Positions 37,701 to 48,326 of a DNA stretch of 52,176 nucleotides are shown piece by piece. The translations under genes were made by a program, and so were the position numbers. The notes below the pieces were generated by a model that was not told the DNA's origin, did not search any database, and saw nothing but the letters and a program-made list of their open reading frames with translations. The stretch's first letter is position 1; each line of letters starts with the position of its first letter. This DNA comes from Symbiodinium natans (Eukaryota > Sar > Dinophyceae > Suessiales > Symbiodiniaceae). The stretch spans positions 254,062 through 306,237 of the forward strand of contig CAJNDS010002719.1 of NCBI GenBank assembly GCA_905221605.1, read 5' to 3'.

Positions 37701-40700
37701 GGACCAGTCGTGGGTGAAACGGTGGCAATGTTGCTGAGCAAAGGGAAAGATGAGCTTTGGAACGAGCTGTGGTTGGATACCAAGCGATTTCTGCAAGAGC
37801 TTGATGGTGCAATCGAGGAGATGAGTAAGAGGGAAAACAGGCCAATGGAAGCCTATATGGATCCTGATCAGTACAAAAAGGCTCACATGACTCCAAAGAC
37901 TGTGTCACCTGGACACAGCAAGCTGTGCAGGTTCTTCAATCAAGGGAGGTGTCGAAATGGAGATGGGTGTTCCTATGAACATCGTCGTTATGGTGAAGGG
38001 TGGCCTGAAGGAGAGCCAACTGAGCCAAGGAACAGCCAAAAAACTGGTGACGAGGATGGGGACATCGGTGGCCCTCCAACTGATGAAGGTGCAGTGGATG
38101 AGGTGCAGCAGGAGCGGGAGGATTCGGCCTTCCGTGCCCAGTACAACTATGGCAAAGGGACATCAAAAGGTGAGCCTACGTTGGGTGAAACGAAGAAACG
38201 GCTGTGTCTGTATTACAATCAAGGTGGTTGTAAATATGGGACTGCGTGCAGGTATCTTCACGACGATGACATGGCATTGGAAGGGACTTGGGAGCCTGGC
38301 AAATCTTGGGACAATGCTTCCAGGAAGGCACTAAGGGACGCGGGGTTCCACCATTGCTGTTTCGACTACTATCTCAAAGGGAGATGTCGTGTGCGATTTG
38401 GCTGCAAGTATTCTCACGAAGAAATGTCTGAAGACCGGCTGGCCCAGTTGAAGCATCTGGTGAATGTGGCGAACCATGTGTCATTTCAAAGGGGAAGAGG
38501 ATTGGAGATTCCCGAAAGGAACGCCTTTCAACCACCGGTAAGTGGGGGAGCAGAATCTTCGTCCTCCTCGGCACCAAAAGCGCTGCAAATGACCAATGTG
38601 TCACAAAAAGAAGGTGAAAAGGGTAATCTGGATGAAGCAGAAGATGATGAACGAAAGAATTCGGTGGCTGAGTCCACTGGTACTCGGCTTCAAAATCCAG
38701 AGGAGCCAATTGAAAATTGGATGGCTCGCAACGAACACCTTTGGGTGTATACCCCTCATGTAAGTGAGGTGATGATTACACTTGGTGTGACCAACGTGTC
38801 CGACTTGCAAGAGTTCATCTTTGTGGAAGATTTGGTTGACAAAGGGATCAACAAGGTGACAGCATGTAAAATCTTGCAATTGGTGGGTGGTGTCCGATAT
38901 CGTCCGGGAGGACCGGAAAAAGCAGTTCCTTCCGATGCATCTGTACGAGTGCAACAATCTTCTGGGAGCAAGGAAGCTGGAAGAGAGGCGGCGCGAACCC
39001 TCACTCAGATGCGTGAAGCTGAAGGCTCCGGTGCAAAAACGATGCCGAGAGGCTCCTATCGGGAGCTTTTTGATAAGGTCAGGTACCGTGACGCTTGGAC
39101 GCTTGCGCAGAGGTCTCCACTGTGCGTACAGAAGCTGCAGTTGGTGGGAGTTGGAATGCCGCCGGTGAACCCACCAACAAAAAAGTATCTGTCAAGATCA
39201 AACCCTGTGAAAAGGGGCAGGCCCTTGCTGGATAAAAAACAGGTGCGACAGGTGCCACGCTCTCGTTCACAGCGACGAGCGCAACCGGCGGAAGTGGTGG
39301 AGAAACCAAAACCACTGGAACTGAAGCCTCGTGGTGGGTTGTCGTATCGGTTCAGCAGAGCGTGGGCAGATGTGGTGGATGATGATGATCAGGCGGAGGC
39401 TTTGGTTTCTTATGCCGCTTCCTCAAGCGATTCAAGCGAGGAAGAGACCAATGCTGTGCAACGCATGAGGGAAATCTTTTTGCAAGAAAGGGATTCACAG
39501 AGAACTGCGATTCGTGGCAATGTTCCGATGGGTGGTTCTTCCGGCCCCAATGACGGGCAGAAAAAATCGGTTCACCTTGGCGAAGAACGCGACAAAGCGT
39601 CGCGGGGGGGAGACCCGCCAAGAAGTGACTTCTCAAGTTTTTTCGCTACCACAACCTTCTCGTCGAACTGAACAGTCTCAAAAAAGAGCAAGGGATGGCT
39701 CAGTTATAGTTGGTTCGCTGGCGGTGGGCTCCACGGATGAGGTTTTACCTGGGCAAGGTGTTGCTGGACAGGTGAATGTATCTGAAGGCGCTCAAGTTCT
39801 TCCTGGGCAAGAAGTGGCTGGACAGGAGACGGCGCTGGAAGGAGCAGTGCAAATTCCTGGCGAGGAGACTGACCAAAACGAAGGAGAAGGTGGGAGCAAT
39901 GAACTCCGTGGTGATGGTGCGAAGACATTGGATGTTCGTCCGGTGAAGAATGTTCCTCAGCAATTGCTGGTTAAAGGTCTTCTGAATCGGATTTATTGGA
40001 AGGTTGCTGTCGGCAAGTTGCCTGTGGGGCACAAGGACTATCAGAAGGGGTCCAATAAAATGGATCGAAATTTGGTTATTAGCATGTCATCTGAAGGTGC
40101 AAGCGAACAGGATTTGAACCTGGCATTGGAAGATGATGCTGATCAGAGAATGGATGATGGTGCATTGGTGGTCATGGCATATGACCCTGGTACACTGATT
40201 CAGTCGGCGACAACTATTTGGGTTATGCGTCGTGGGTTGGCAGATCGTGCTATCTGGCCGGCAATAGCGACTGCGGCACAGAGAATATGTGCTGAAATGG
40301 TTCAAGTGGATGAACTGAATGCCCAGTTGAATACTGGGAGACTCCTTTTTGAAAGGAGAGATCAAGGACGCTACGGAGATTTGCATCATTCGTTCCATGA
40401 AGATCCGTGCTTGCCGGTGGTGGGGAATTATCCTCTTTCGGTGATGGGTGCACTGCTTTCTCCTGGCCTGGAAAAGGAATTCAGAAATACTGAAAAGTTT
40501 GGAACTGCTATGGAGGCAATAGCCTATGATTGGAGTCGCAGTCCAGGCATGGAAGTTCATGTGGAACTTATGGCAAGGGTAGCCAATCTGGTCGCTCCAT
40601 TCCTTAGACTAGGAGGCCAAGGGACAGTGGTGAATTCCGAATTTCTCTGGCAGCACGGGAGGGACCAAATGATGGAGTTCCTTCAGGCGGCGACCTGCGC

Positions 40701-41847
40701 TGATCAATTGGAGGTTCTCTGGAGAAGAATGGACGACGATGCTGATGAGGAAGTGGATCCTACAGGAATGGTGCTGGAGATCCCCGATCAACAAGATGCG
40801 GTACTTGATCAAGGGAACAATGAATCCCTTATTCCCATTGAAGGTGCTGGAGGTGAGACAATTGGTGACACTGGAAGGGATGGCAAAGCGCCAGAAGTTT
40901 CTCCGGAAGAGGAGACATCCAGTGGGTCGTCAAGACTGGCGGGCACAAGGATTTTCTTGTGGTCAGTGTACTCTCGCGTGGCTTCCAATTTCTCTACGCA
41001 GGACCGCACTACTGGTAAGATCTTTGACAGCACAAAGGGGTATCCTGGTGAAGGACCAAACAATGGTGACAATCCTTCCTCTAAGAGGAACTTACCCTGG
41101 ATCTCTGAAGACTACCTCGACGAAGTGGTGTCAAAAAAGATGGAAAGGTCTTCAGATATGGATGGGTTGGATGGGTTTGTTCCGGGAAGTGAGGGACCGT
41201 TGGAAAAGGTAGAGGTGGAGAATGTTACTGCCTCTAGAATTCTTATGGCTCTTTGGAAAAAGGGATATAGAGCTGGGTATAGGAGGTTGTGTCGTTTGAA
41301 CGTATCTGGATGCAAGGTTGGAGCAATGAAGCATCCAATCAAAAGGGTGCAGAAGATCGGCACTAGGAAGGCCTTCATGAAGAAGTTCAATGTTTTTGGA
41401 TTGTCTCAGCGTGGCTCAGGAGCTGGCGGAAAACCAATCATGAAGGTGGTAGGACCAAGGCCAGGTTTTCCAGCTGTACTCCAAGCATCAAGTACTGATA
41501 GCACCTTGGGTGAAGGGAGCAGTTCTCAGGCACATGGCAATGTTCATGTAGAGCAGAATCGCCCTATGGACCGGTACGAGGCGGAGCGCTTGGAGAAGAG
41601 GAAGAAAGGCTTCTGCTATTGGTTCAGCAAGGGAAAAGATCGCTGCAAATTTGGTGAAGACTGCAAATTCATCCATTCAGAAGATGATGTGGTGCTGCAT
41701 TCGTATTGGTGCAAATACTATGTGGCGGGGAGACCCTGTTTCGCTGGAAAGAAGTGTGCGTTCTCGCATGATGCAACTGGTGTGAGGTGCATTCAGTTTG
41801 CTCAGTCTGGGAAGTGTCGTTATGCCCTGAGTCTCCAGAATACGTGA
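34749..41847 (+). pseudogene. Giant WW / S1-like / CCCH zinc-finger protein gene with two frame breaks
   Basis: Exon 1 (34749-34806, MGLNRKPQVQKVVPGFLGF) joins over a 190-bp GTAAGG...TTTCAAG intron to a near-continuous 6.85-kb frame. Part 1 ends at TAG 36649; part 2 continues in another frame to 39671; part 3 (from about 39.6 kb) returns to the first frame and ends at 41847. Domains: WW (about residues 230-262 of part 1, WEWHFHEDGRQYYYCLDT..W), an S1-like beta barrel (residues 118-185 of part 2, IIGLVRCINGYGAFLDHG), a Trp-rich linker (WWTGSWQTGQWYQGSDGQW), three CCCH fingers C-x7-C-x5-C-x3-H in part 2 (about 422, 520, 570), two more with C-x8 spacing in part 3 (about 700, 735), and a sixth that breaks off after its second Cys (CIQFAQSGKCRY). 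Such WW/CCCH N-terminal regions accompany copia-like polyproteins in some dinoflagellate gene models, but no protease, integrase or RT is present here. An RNA-binding, possibly Gag-like role is an inference. Confidence 0.65.
34807..34996 (+). other. Predicted GT-AG intron at the 5' end of the WW/CCCH gene
   Basis: The donor G|GTAAGG directly follows a telomere-like GGGTTTTTAGGGTTTG stretch; the acceptor is GTTCTTTCAAG|G. Splicing joins GFLGFG to FWDQEAMPSPKRW in frame and bypasses TAA at 34981. A start at the ATG at 35017 without this exon is the alternative. Confidence 0.55.
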
Positions 41848-42164
41848 ATTTAGGTGTCGTCGAATTTAGGTAAAAACCATGGAATTAGGTAAATATTTAC
41901 TTATTTATTTACTTAATTTTTCGTGTAAGTAAATTTACTTTACACCTAAAACACAATTAGGTGCAAAGTAATTATAAATTAGGTTCAAACTAATTATACA
42001 TTAGGTTCAGAGTAAATAAAAATTTTGGAGTACAGGTGAATATGTCTAGCGTTCCAAAAGTATTTTCGACAGAATTTTGTTTATGCTTTTGGGACACAAC
42101 CGAAGAAGGATATTCCAAAGAACGTGACCGAGATAAGGTTTTGTGGGACAGTTCGCAAGCGACT

Positions 42165-42475
42165 TTTTACTTGTGACAGTCTGCAGCACGTGGCTTTTTT
42201 ATACTTGTGAGACAGCCTGCAGCATTTTTTTTGGCTTGTGACACACAGTCTGCAGCATGTGGCTTTTACTTGTGAGGCAGCCCTTTTCCTATAGACCAGC
42301 TTTGCTGAAACAACCGAGCTTTACTTGTGAGACAGTTTGCACAGAAAAGGTTGTGTTTACTTGTGGCTTTACTTGTGAGAGACAGCCCCTCCCAGACCAG
42401 CTTTTCTGAAACAACCGAGCTTTTTACTTGTGAGACAATTTGCACAGAAGGTTATGTTTACTTGTGAAAGCATCT
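42165..42475 (+). promoter_or_regulatory. Run of TTTACTTGTGAGACAG repeats upstream of the 42.58-kb gene
   Basis: At least seven copies of (T)TTACTTGTGA(GA)CAG are spread through 300 bp with longer shared blocks (AGACCAGCTTTSCTGAAACAACCGAGCTTT seen twice, at about 42294 and 42396, in pieces). The core recurs upstream of the other plus-strand genes. A promoter or 5'UTR role is inferred from position only. Confidence 0.35.
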
Positions 42476-42579
42476 GCGAGCGTTTTGTACTCCATGCTTG
42501 TGGACAAGAAGCTTTTGTGATCAAGGTGTGGTGTGTGGAGACTGACAGAAAGCTGTTTCCTTGTTTTTGCTTCGCAAAG

Positions 42580-44256
42580 ATGGCAGGCCTAGCGAAGGCC
42601 ATGGCAGCCATTCAACAGATGGAAGCAAAAGCCACCTCGAACAAGAAGAACTTCCGGCTCATAGCCGACCCGTGCATCAGTGTCGAATCCTTGAAGCGGC
42701 CACTCCGTAACTATCTAGAGTTTCACAAGAGCAGCGACATGTGGTCGCTGGTGTGTCCGCCACCTGGCGGACCCCTCACCTTTACGTGGCACACGCCACC
42801 GAACGGAAGTTGGCTTTCGAAGTGCATTGGACTGCTGTACGACCTCCTAGAAGTAGCTCCAAATTCGAAGCTTCAATCTGTGAAGCTGCTTCGGGCCTTG
42901 AAGTCTCTTGTCGAGGACAAGACCATGAGCATCTGTACTCGCAAGATGACAGAGTCTGATGTCTTGGACCGGATAGACCTCAGCATTCGGCTGCTCCTCT
43001 CGCACCTCCGGCAGCTCAAGCAGAACCTCTCCTTGAAGCTAAAAGTTCTTCGTATGTGCACAGACGACGAGAAGATGAAGCTTGTTGTTTAGAGCATAGT
43101 CTCGTTTCATATGTGGTTGGTTGTCTTCTTCGTTGTTGTTTTACTGCTTATACATGAGAGAGAAACACAGAGAGAGCAAACCTGTTTTTGCAGGAAGATC
43201 AATCTCACGTTGGACAAGCTGGAGCTGCCGATGGAGCTTCTTGTTGGTGATGCGAAGCCCTTGTTGGAAGAAGGGGAAGCGGATGGTGAAGAGGAAAACG
43301 CAAGCCCAGTCAGGCCATGCACGACCATGGTGGTGTATGAGCCGCAGCCCGCCTTCGTCAGCCCAGTCACCTCTGCTCCTCCGCCCACCTCCCAGCCCAC
43401 CTCCCAGCCCATCGCCAAGCCCATCTCCACACCCAGCTCGTCGGCGAGAGTTCCATGGACTCTTCCCCAGTTGCCACAGATTTTCGCCAAGATCAACCAG
43501 GGCACTGGCAGGCAGGATCACAAAAAAACTTCCGAGGACGAGTGTGTGGCAAAAGGCAAGGCCAAAGCAAAGGTCTTGAAACCCAAGGCCTGCAGTCCCA
43601 AGGCCAAGGCCGGCAGTTCCAAGTCCTGCAAGTCCAAGGCCAAAGCCAAGACTTGCAAGCCGAAGGCCAAAAGCTCCCAGCCCGACATCGCGAAGCCTGG
43701 AGACTCCAAGACCCAAACCCAGGCCTCCAAGCCCGAAGCCTCGAAGACCTCCAAGAACGAGCTGGACATCCTTGCAGCAGCCATGAATTTGGTGCCCGAC
43801 GTTGCCTTGGCGAAGAAGAAGGCGAAGAACGAGAAGAAGCAGCCGAAGATCGAAAAGAAGACCGACAAGAAAGATGCAGTGACCAAGAAGAATGTCCCAA
43901 AAAAAGAAGAGCCCAAGAAGCCCAAGGCTGAGATGACAGATGCGAAGATGCCGAAGGCCAAGAAGTTGAAGAAGGAAGGCCCCGAGGTCGCAGCGAGCGA
44001 TGTGCCTTTCCCCAAGCTTCCCGTGAATTATGTGTTCGAAGCTACCACGTATGGCGAGTGCAAAGTCGAGTTTTACAAGCAGAAGAGTTACATCCGGAAC
44101 TACGATGCAATGGGCAAGAAGAGAAGCATCATCAGCAGCTGCCACCCCAAGCACCACACCATTTGTGAGCAGCTTGTGCCACATGTAAAGGAAGGGAAAT
44201 CCTTGCTGGAGCTTTACCAGTGTAGGATCGACATTGTTTCGAAGTTGAATGCCTGA
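42580..44256 (+). CDS. 520-aa lysine-rich protein, two exons, unknown function
   Basis: ATG at 42580 (MAGLAKAMAAIQQMEAK). Exon 1 ends at 43079; the 114-bp intron 43080-43193 uses a GC donor (AA|GCTTGTTG) and TTTTTGCAG acceptor and restores KMK|KINLTLDKLELP in phase; exon 2 ends at TGA 44254-44256. Residues 1-166 look helical (LLSHLRQLKQNLSLKLKVL); about 230-265 is Pro/Ser rich; about 282-430 is a Lys/Ala/Pro/Ser repeat region (KAKAKTCKPKAKSS), like a histone H1 tail and fit for nucleic-acid binding; 435-520 looks folded (NYVFEATTYGECKVEFYKQ). No named family. Upstream lies a run of TTTACTTGTGAGACAG-type repeats. Unspliced, exon 1 would end after LVV-stop. Confidence 0.65.
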
Positions 44257-45115
44257 GAGAATCTGGCATGGATCTTTAGATAGCTTCGCCGTTCACGAAG
44301 CCAATCCTGCTGTTTTCGATCGACGTATCGATTTCAGTCTCGATGTGTGTGTGCACACAATGGGTCTCAGTGGGGTAGATATATAGACACACACGGAAGA
44401 TGTGCCGAGAAGGCGAAGATGTCGCATTGCGCCCAGAATTACTTTTGAAGACAAAACCCTAAACTAAACCCTATAAACCCTAAACCCTAAAACCTAAAGC
44501 CTAAACGCTAAACCCTAAACCCTAAACCCTAAACCCTAAACCCTATACCCTATACCCTATACCCTATACCCTATATAAACCCTAAACCCTAGCATAGCCT
44601 CTTAAGCCCGAAACATTTTAGAGCCTCCTCTGTGTACCTTATATATAAGCTCTACATAATCCCTCAGCTGTTTTTAGCACTTGTGCACAACCTCTGAAAC
44701 CCGAAACCCCCAGAACCTCTCCTATACACCCCATAAGCCCTACATAATCCCTCAGCTGCTTTCGCACATCTTCTTTTTACTTGTGTGCATGTCATTCTGA
44801 AACCCCAACCTTAGAAGCCCTATATGTGATCCCTCAGCTGCTTTCGCACATCAGTTTTTACTTGTGCATGTGCATAGGCTTGTGTGCGAAGTTTACTTAT
44901 GTGTCAGGCTTGCTGAAGCTGTGAGTGGTCGAGTTTCCTTTTGGTGTACTTTCGAGTCTTTTGTGTGATGGTCTGCAGATGAGGAGGATACATGTTTTAG
45001 ACACGACGGCATTTATATGAGAAAGAGAAAGCATCTCTGGAGCTGGAGACGACAGATAGTATATAGAGGTATACATAAGCTGTAGCAAATTACACAGAGG
45101 CCTAGAAGAGGAGCC
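44257..45115. other. Intergenic stretch between two plus-strand genes
   Basis: Contains the CCCTAAA/CCCTATA tract and two or three copies of a unit with 'ATCCCTCAGCTG(C/T)TTTxGCACAT' followed by TTTTTACTTGTG (near 44660, 44750, 44830), which may be promoter sequence of the 45.1-kb gene. No coding sequence seen. Confidence 0.5.
44455..44590 (+). repeat. CCCTAAA tract with a CCCTATA block
   Basis: Normal units, then five CCCTATA units, between two plus-strand genes. Confidence 0.9.
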
Positions 45116-46844
45116 ATGGCACAGAAAACCTCGCGAGTCTACTGCAAAAACGTGTGGTACGACGTGAAGAAGTGGGTGCCTCGGTTACAGACTTATATAG
45201 AAGAAACAAAACCCTAAGCCTAAGCCCTATATAGACACTGAAGCACCACACAATCCCGCTGAACTTGATTCGCTTTACCTCAATCAACACTTTTACCTGA
45301 AGCTTTTTGGTTTGTTCTTTTCTCATTGATGCCAACCCATCCAAGGCAGTGCGATCATGTCTGGAGCGGCTCGGTGTCAACAACTGCTTGGACATCCAGC
45401 TGGTCCGTGACAAGTACTGGGTTGAGGGCCGAAAGCGTTCGGACCATTGTTCCATGTTCCTCAGTTTCGCCGCTGGTCAAGCAGAAAGCATGTGTTTTTT
45501 TTATTTTCTTGTGATAGGAAACCCTATACAAGCCTGGAACCCTTGAGCTTATGTATAAACCCTTTATATATATATATATACATACATATACATACCGTTT
45601 GGAACCATTATATGTATGAAGCCTCACAAGGAAAACTTAGGTCTATGTGTGCATGTATATGTAGGTATATATATATATATAGAAATGTATACATGTATAT
45701 AAAGGTCTTTCTTTCCGTCGCAGACAAGACATAAAGCCAAGAGTAAATTACTTGCGAGTGTCTTAACCCTAAACCTTAAACCGTGTCTAAACCCTATAAA
45801 CCCTATATAAACCTTAAAACCTAAACCCGAAACCCTATATAAACCCTAAACCCTAGACCCTTTAATACCAAAAGGAGCACCAGGAGGATGCCGGCTATGC
45901 CATCGCCCAGCTCGACCAGGTGTTCCTGCCGGAGATCTGCAGTGGCAAAGTTCTTGCAGCTTCGTGGGCGGAGGACCCCAAGCCGAAGGTGTCGGCAGAA
46001 GCTGGGCCTGGAGTGCCGTCAGCTGCCCCTTGGATCAACGTGCCGCTGCCACCACCCCCGGTGTTGCCGTCCTGGCCGGCTTTTCCGCCGCCGCCACCAC
46101 AGCTGGATGAGGATGCGGAGGATGTGGTGCACTTCGTGCCTTGGTTCCTTCACAGTGAGAATGTTTTCTTGAGTTCTGGTGGACCAACAGTTTTGTCTTT
46201 TGTGTGTCCGAACCTCAAGTATATATATATACCCTAAACCCTAAACCCTAAACCCTAAAAACCCTAAAAACCCTAAACCCTAAACCCTAAACCCTAAACC
46301 CTAAAAACATATGTCAACTTTTTCCGTTTTCTGCGATGGCTTCTCTTTTTAAACCCGACATAAACAAAAAAAACAACAGTTTAATATAACACAAGAAACA
46401 ACTCAGGATCCCTACGAGATTATCCCCATGGAGGGCGAGGACGAGAGCAAGGAGGTCGAGGGCGAGGCCACCAAGCATCTTACCTGCGAGATCGAGAAAC
46501 TCCGTGCTGCTGGGCTAGAAGAGGTGCAGGACGACGACGAGGAGCCCAACGATGAGGCCCAGCAGGACGACGAGGCCGAGAAGGACAAGGCCAACGAAGA
46601 CGGCAGCCAGTCGGAGGAGGAGGAGGAGGGAGAGCAGGAAAGCTCGGAGAAGTCCAAAAAGGAGAAGCACCGGAGACACAGATCGCGAAGGCCCTCTTCG
46701 AGCTCGCGAAGCAGGCGAGGCAGCAGGCGGAGCAGACGGAGCAGGCGAAGCAGGAGCAGGCGAAGCAGGCGGCGACGAAGCTCCAGCTCTTCGCGACTGG
46801 TCACCTTCCGTGTGAAGCACGGCAAGTACAAGCGGGTACGGTGA
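45116..46844 (+). CDS. Multi-exon gene ending in acidic and RS-rich tail, unknown function
   Basis: Likely start GCCATGG at 45116 (MAQKTSRVYCKNVWYDVKKW). Further exons: about 45329-45468 (DANPSKAVRSCLERLGVNNC ... DKYWVEGRKRSDHCSMF), 45874-46155 (EHQEDAGYAIAQLDQVF ... proline-rich VPLPPPPVLPSWPAFPPPPP ... EDVVHF), and 46401-46844 (DPYEIIPMEGEDESKEVEG ... acidic block ... SRRGSRRSRRSRRSRSRR ... VTFRVKHGKYKRVR-stop). A GC donor after SFA joins to EHQEDAG in phase 0. Other edges are less sure. The RS tail suggests contact with RNA or splicing factors (inference). CCCTAAA or CCCTATA-type tracts lie in its introns, in one case ending just before an exon (45862). Confidence 0.55.
46225..46308 (+). 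repeat. CCCTAAA tract in an intron of the RS-tail gene
   Basis: About 11 units with AAAAACCCTAAA spacers, between the third and fourth predicted exons. Confidence 0.9.
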
Positions 46845-46909
46845 TCGCCAGCAGCCAAAAAGAGCGAAACCGTTCATCCCTATATAAGCCCCAAACCCAA
46901 GCCTTGAAC

Positions 46910-47095
46910 CTTAAACCCTAAAAGCCCTACCCTAAAACCCTAACACCCTAAACCCTAAACCCTAAACCCTTAATCCTAAACCCTAAACCCTAAACCCTAA
47001 AACCCTAAACCCTAAACCCTACACCCTTAATCCTAAACCCGAAACCCTAAACACTATAAACCTAAACCCTGAATCCCCTAAACCCCCTAAACCCA
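46910..47095 (+). repeat. Degenerate CCCTAAA tract
   Basis: Mixed CCCTAAA, CCCTTAA and CCCTAAAA units after the stop of the RS-tail gene. Confidence 0.85.
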
Positions 47096-47104
47096 TGCAT
47101 TACC

Positions 47105-47222
47105 TGCGATGGTCCCCGTTACATGCGATGGTTCCGATTTACATGTGATGCTCCCCATTACATGTGATTTACATGTGATGCTCCCCATTACATGTGATTT
47201 ACTTGCGATGGTCCCCATCACA
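47105..47222 (+). repeat. Short tandem block of TTACATGTGATGCTCCCCA
   Basis: Three to four diverged copies of (A)TTACATGTGATGCTCCCC. The TTTACATGTGA core is the same as in the motifs upstream of the plus-strand genes. Confidence 0.6.
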
Positions 47223-47585
47223 TATACATATGTACATATATGCATATATGCATATATACATATATACATATATACATATATACATATATACATATATACA
47301 TATATACATATATACATATATACATATATATACATATATACATATATACATATACATATATAAATAAATACATATATACACATGTATATATATACATATA
47401 TACATATATACACATGTATATATATACATCATATATACATATATACATATATACATATATACATATATACATATATACATATATACATATATACATATAT
47501 ACATATATGCATATATGCATATGTACATATACATATACATATATATATATATATACATATACATATACATACATACATATACACA
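47220..47585 (+). repeat. (ATACATAT)n simple-sequence array
   Basis: About 365 bp of (ACATATAT)/(ACATAT) repeats. Long open frames on both strands here (Tyr/Ile/Met only) are artefacts of the repeat. Confidence 0.9.
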
Positions 47586-47776
47586 TGTACTTTCGTTTGG
47601 GGGGTTGGGGGTTCCATATATACCGTCTAGGGTGTTTCATGGTTTAAATTTAGTGTTTCGGGTTTAGGGGTTTCCGGTGGTCTAGGAGTCTAGGGCCTAG
47701 GTTTCAGGGTTTAGTGATACACATTTTGGATTTTTTTCGTTATTTTTTTAAAAAAATTTGCATTTTTTTAAAAAAA

Positions 47777-47952
47777 TCATATGAATTTCTTATGAATTCT
47801 TTATGCGGTTCTTGTGTTGTTTTTATGTTGTTTTATAAACTTCATAAGAAACGCATAAAAAATGCACAGGTTCTATGTGTTTTTTATGAAGTTTTATAAA
47901 CGACATAAAAACAACATAAAAAACGCATAAAGAATTCATAAGAAATTCATAT
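47777..47952. repeat. AT-rich foldback element with about 70-bp arms
   Basis: The left arm starts CATATGAATTTCTTATGAAT and the right arm ends with its complement (ATTCATAAGAAATTCATAT); the arms also share TTGTTTTTATGTTGT and TTCTTTATGCG. The centre is near 47870. It could form a long hairpin; it looks like a MITE-type or terminator-like structure in the 46.8-48.3 kb gap. Confidence 0.7.
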
Positions 47953-48074
47953 TAAAACAACAAAAAAATAACAAAAAAAATAAAATCAAAAAGAAACGAT
48001 TATTTTTTATAAAAAGGTTCGGGCATAGTGGTGTGCACTGACAAATTCTCTGGGCCCCGAGCCCTAAACCAGGC

Positions 48075-48260
48075 TCGAAAGTTTTACATGTGACTGGTAG
48101 TTTTACATGTGAGACCACAAGCTTTTCCTTCGAGCACTCACGATGTTATACTGAAACCCGGAACACTTTATCTAAAAGATTCTGTGGTGTTTGTGCGCTT
48201 TTGTAGAGCATGGGTAGTTTTACATGTGAGAGCGCAAGCTTTTCCTTTTGGCACGCAGTT
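48075..48260 (+). promoter_or_regulatory. Two TTTTACATGTGAGA-CAAGCTTTTCCTT blocks upstream of the 48.3-kb gene
   Basis: GTTTTACATGTGAGA followed by CAAGCTTTTCCTT occurs at about 48100 and again at about 48218, ending roughly 80 bp before the ATG. It shares the core with the TTTACTTGTGAGA repeats at 42.2 kb. Confidence 0.35.
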
Positions 48261-48326
48261 GCTTCATGACCACAGCACTGTGTGCTCCATTTGAAGTGAT
48301 TGCTTTTGTGTGTTCGTGAAGAACAC

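Noticed and set aside
36651-39671. An independent 1006-codon gene starting at GTG 36651
   Set aside because: The reading continues the protein upstream through a duplicated VEENxP segment in another frame; no ATG start or promoter-like break is seen.
34984-41847. A complete retrotransposon at the WW/CCCH locus
   Set aside because: No reverse transcriptase, integrase or protease motif and no long terminal repeats were seen; CCCH fingers alone do not make an element.
43141-44184. A 347-codon minus-strand ORF rich in Leu and Gly
   Set aside because: Shadow of the lysine-rich exon (AAG/GCC codons become CTT/GGC); the plus frame has a proper intron junction and stop.
47109-47647. Long ORFs of Tyr/Ile/Met residues on both strands
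   Set aside because: They are translations of the ATACATAT simple repeat; open frames on both strands are expected from such a repeat.
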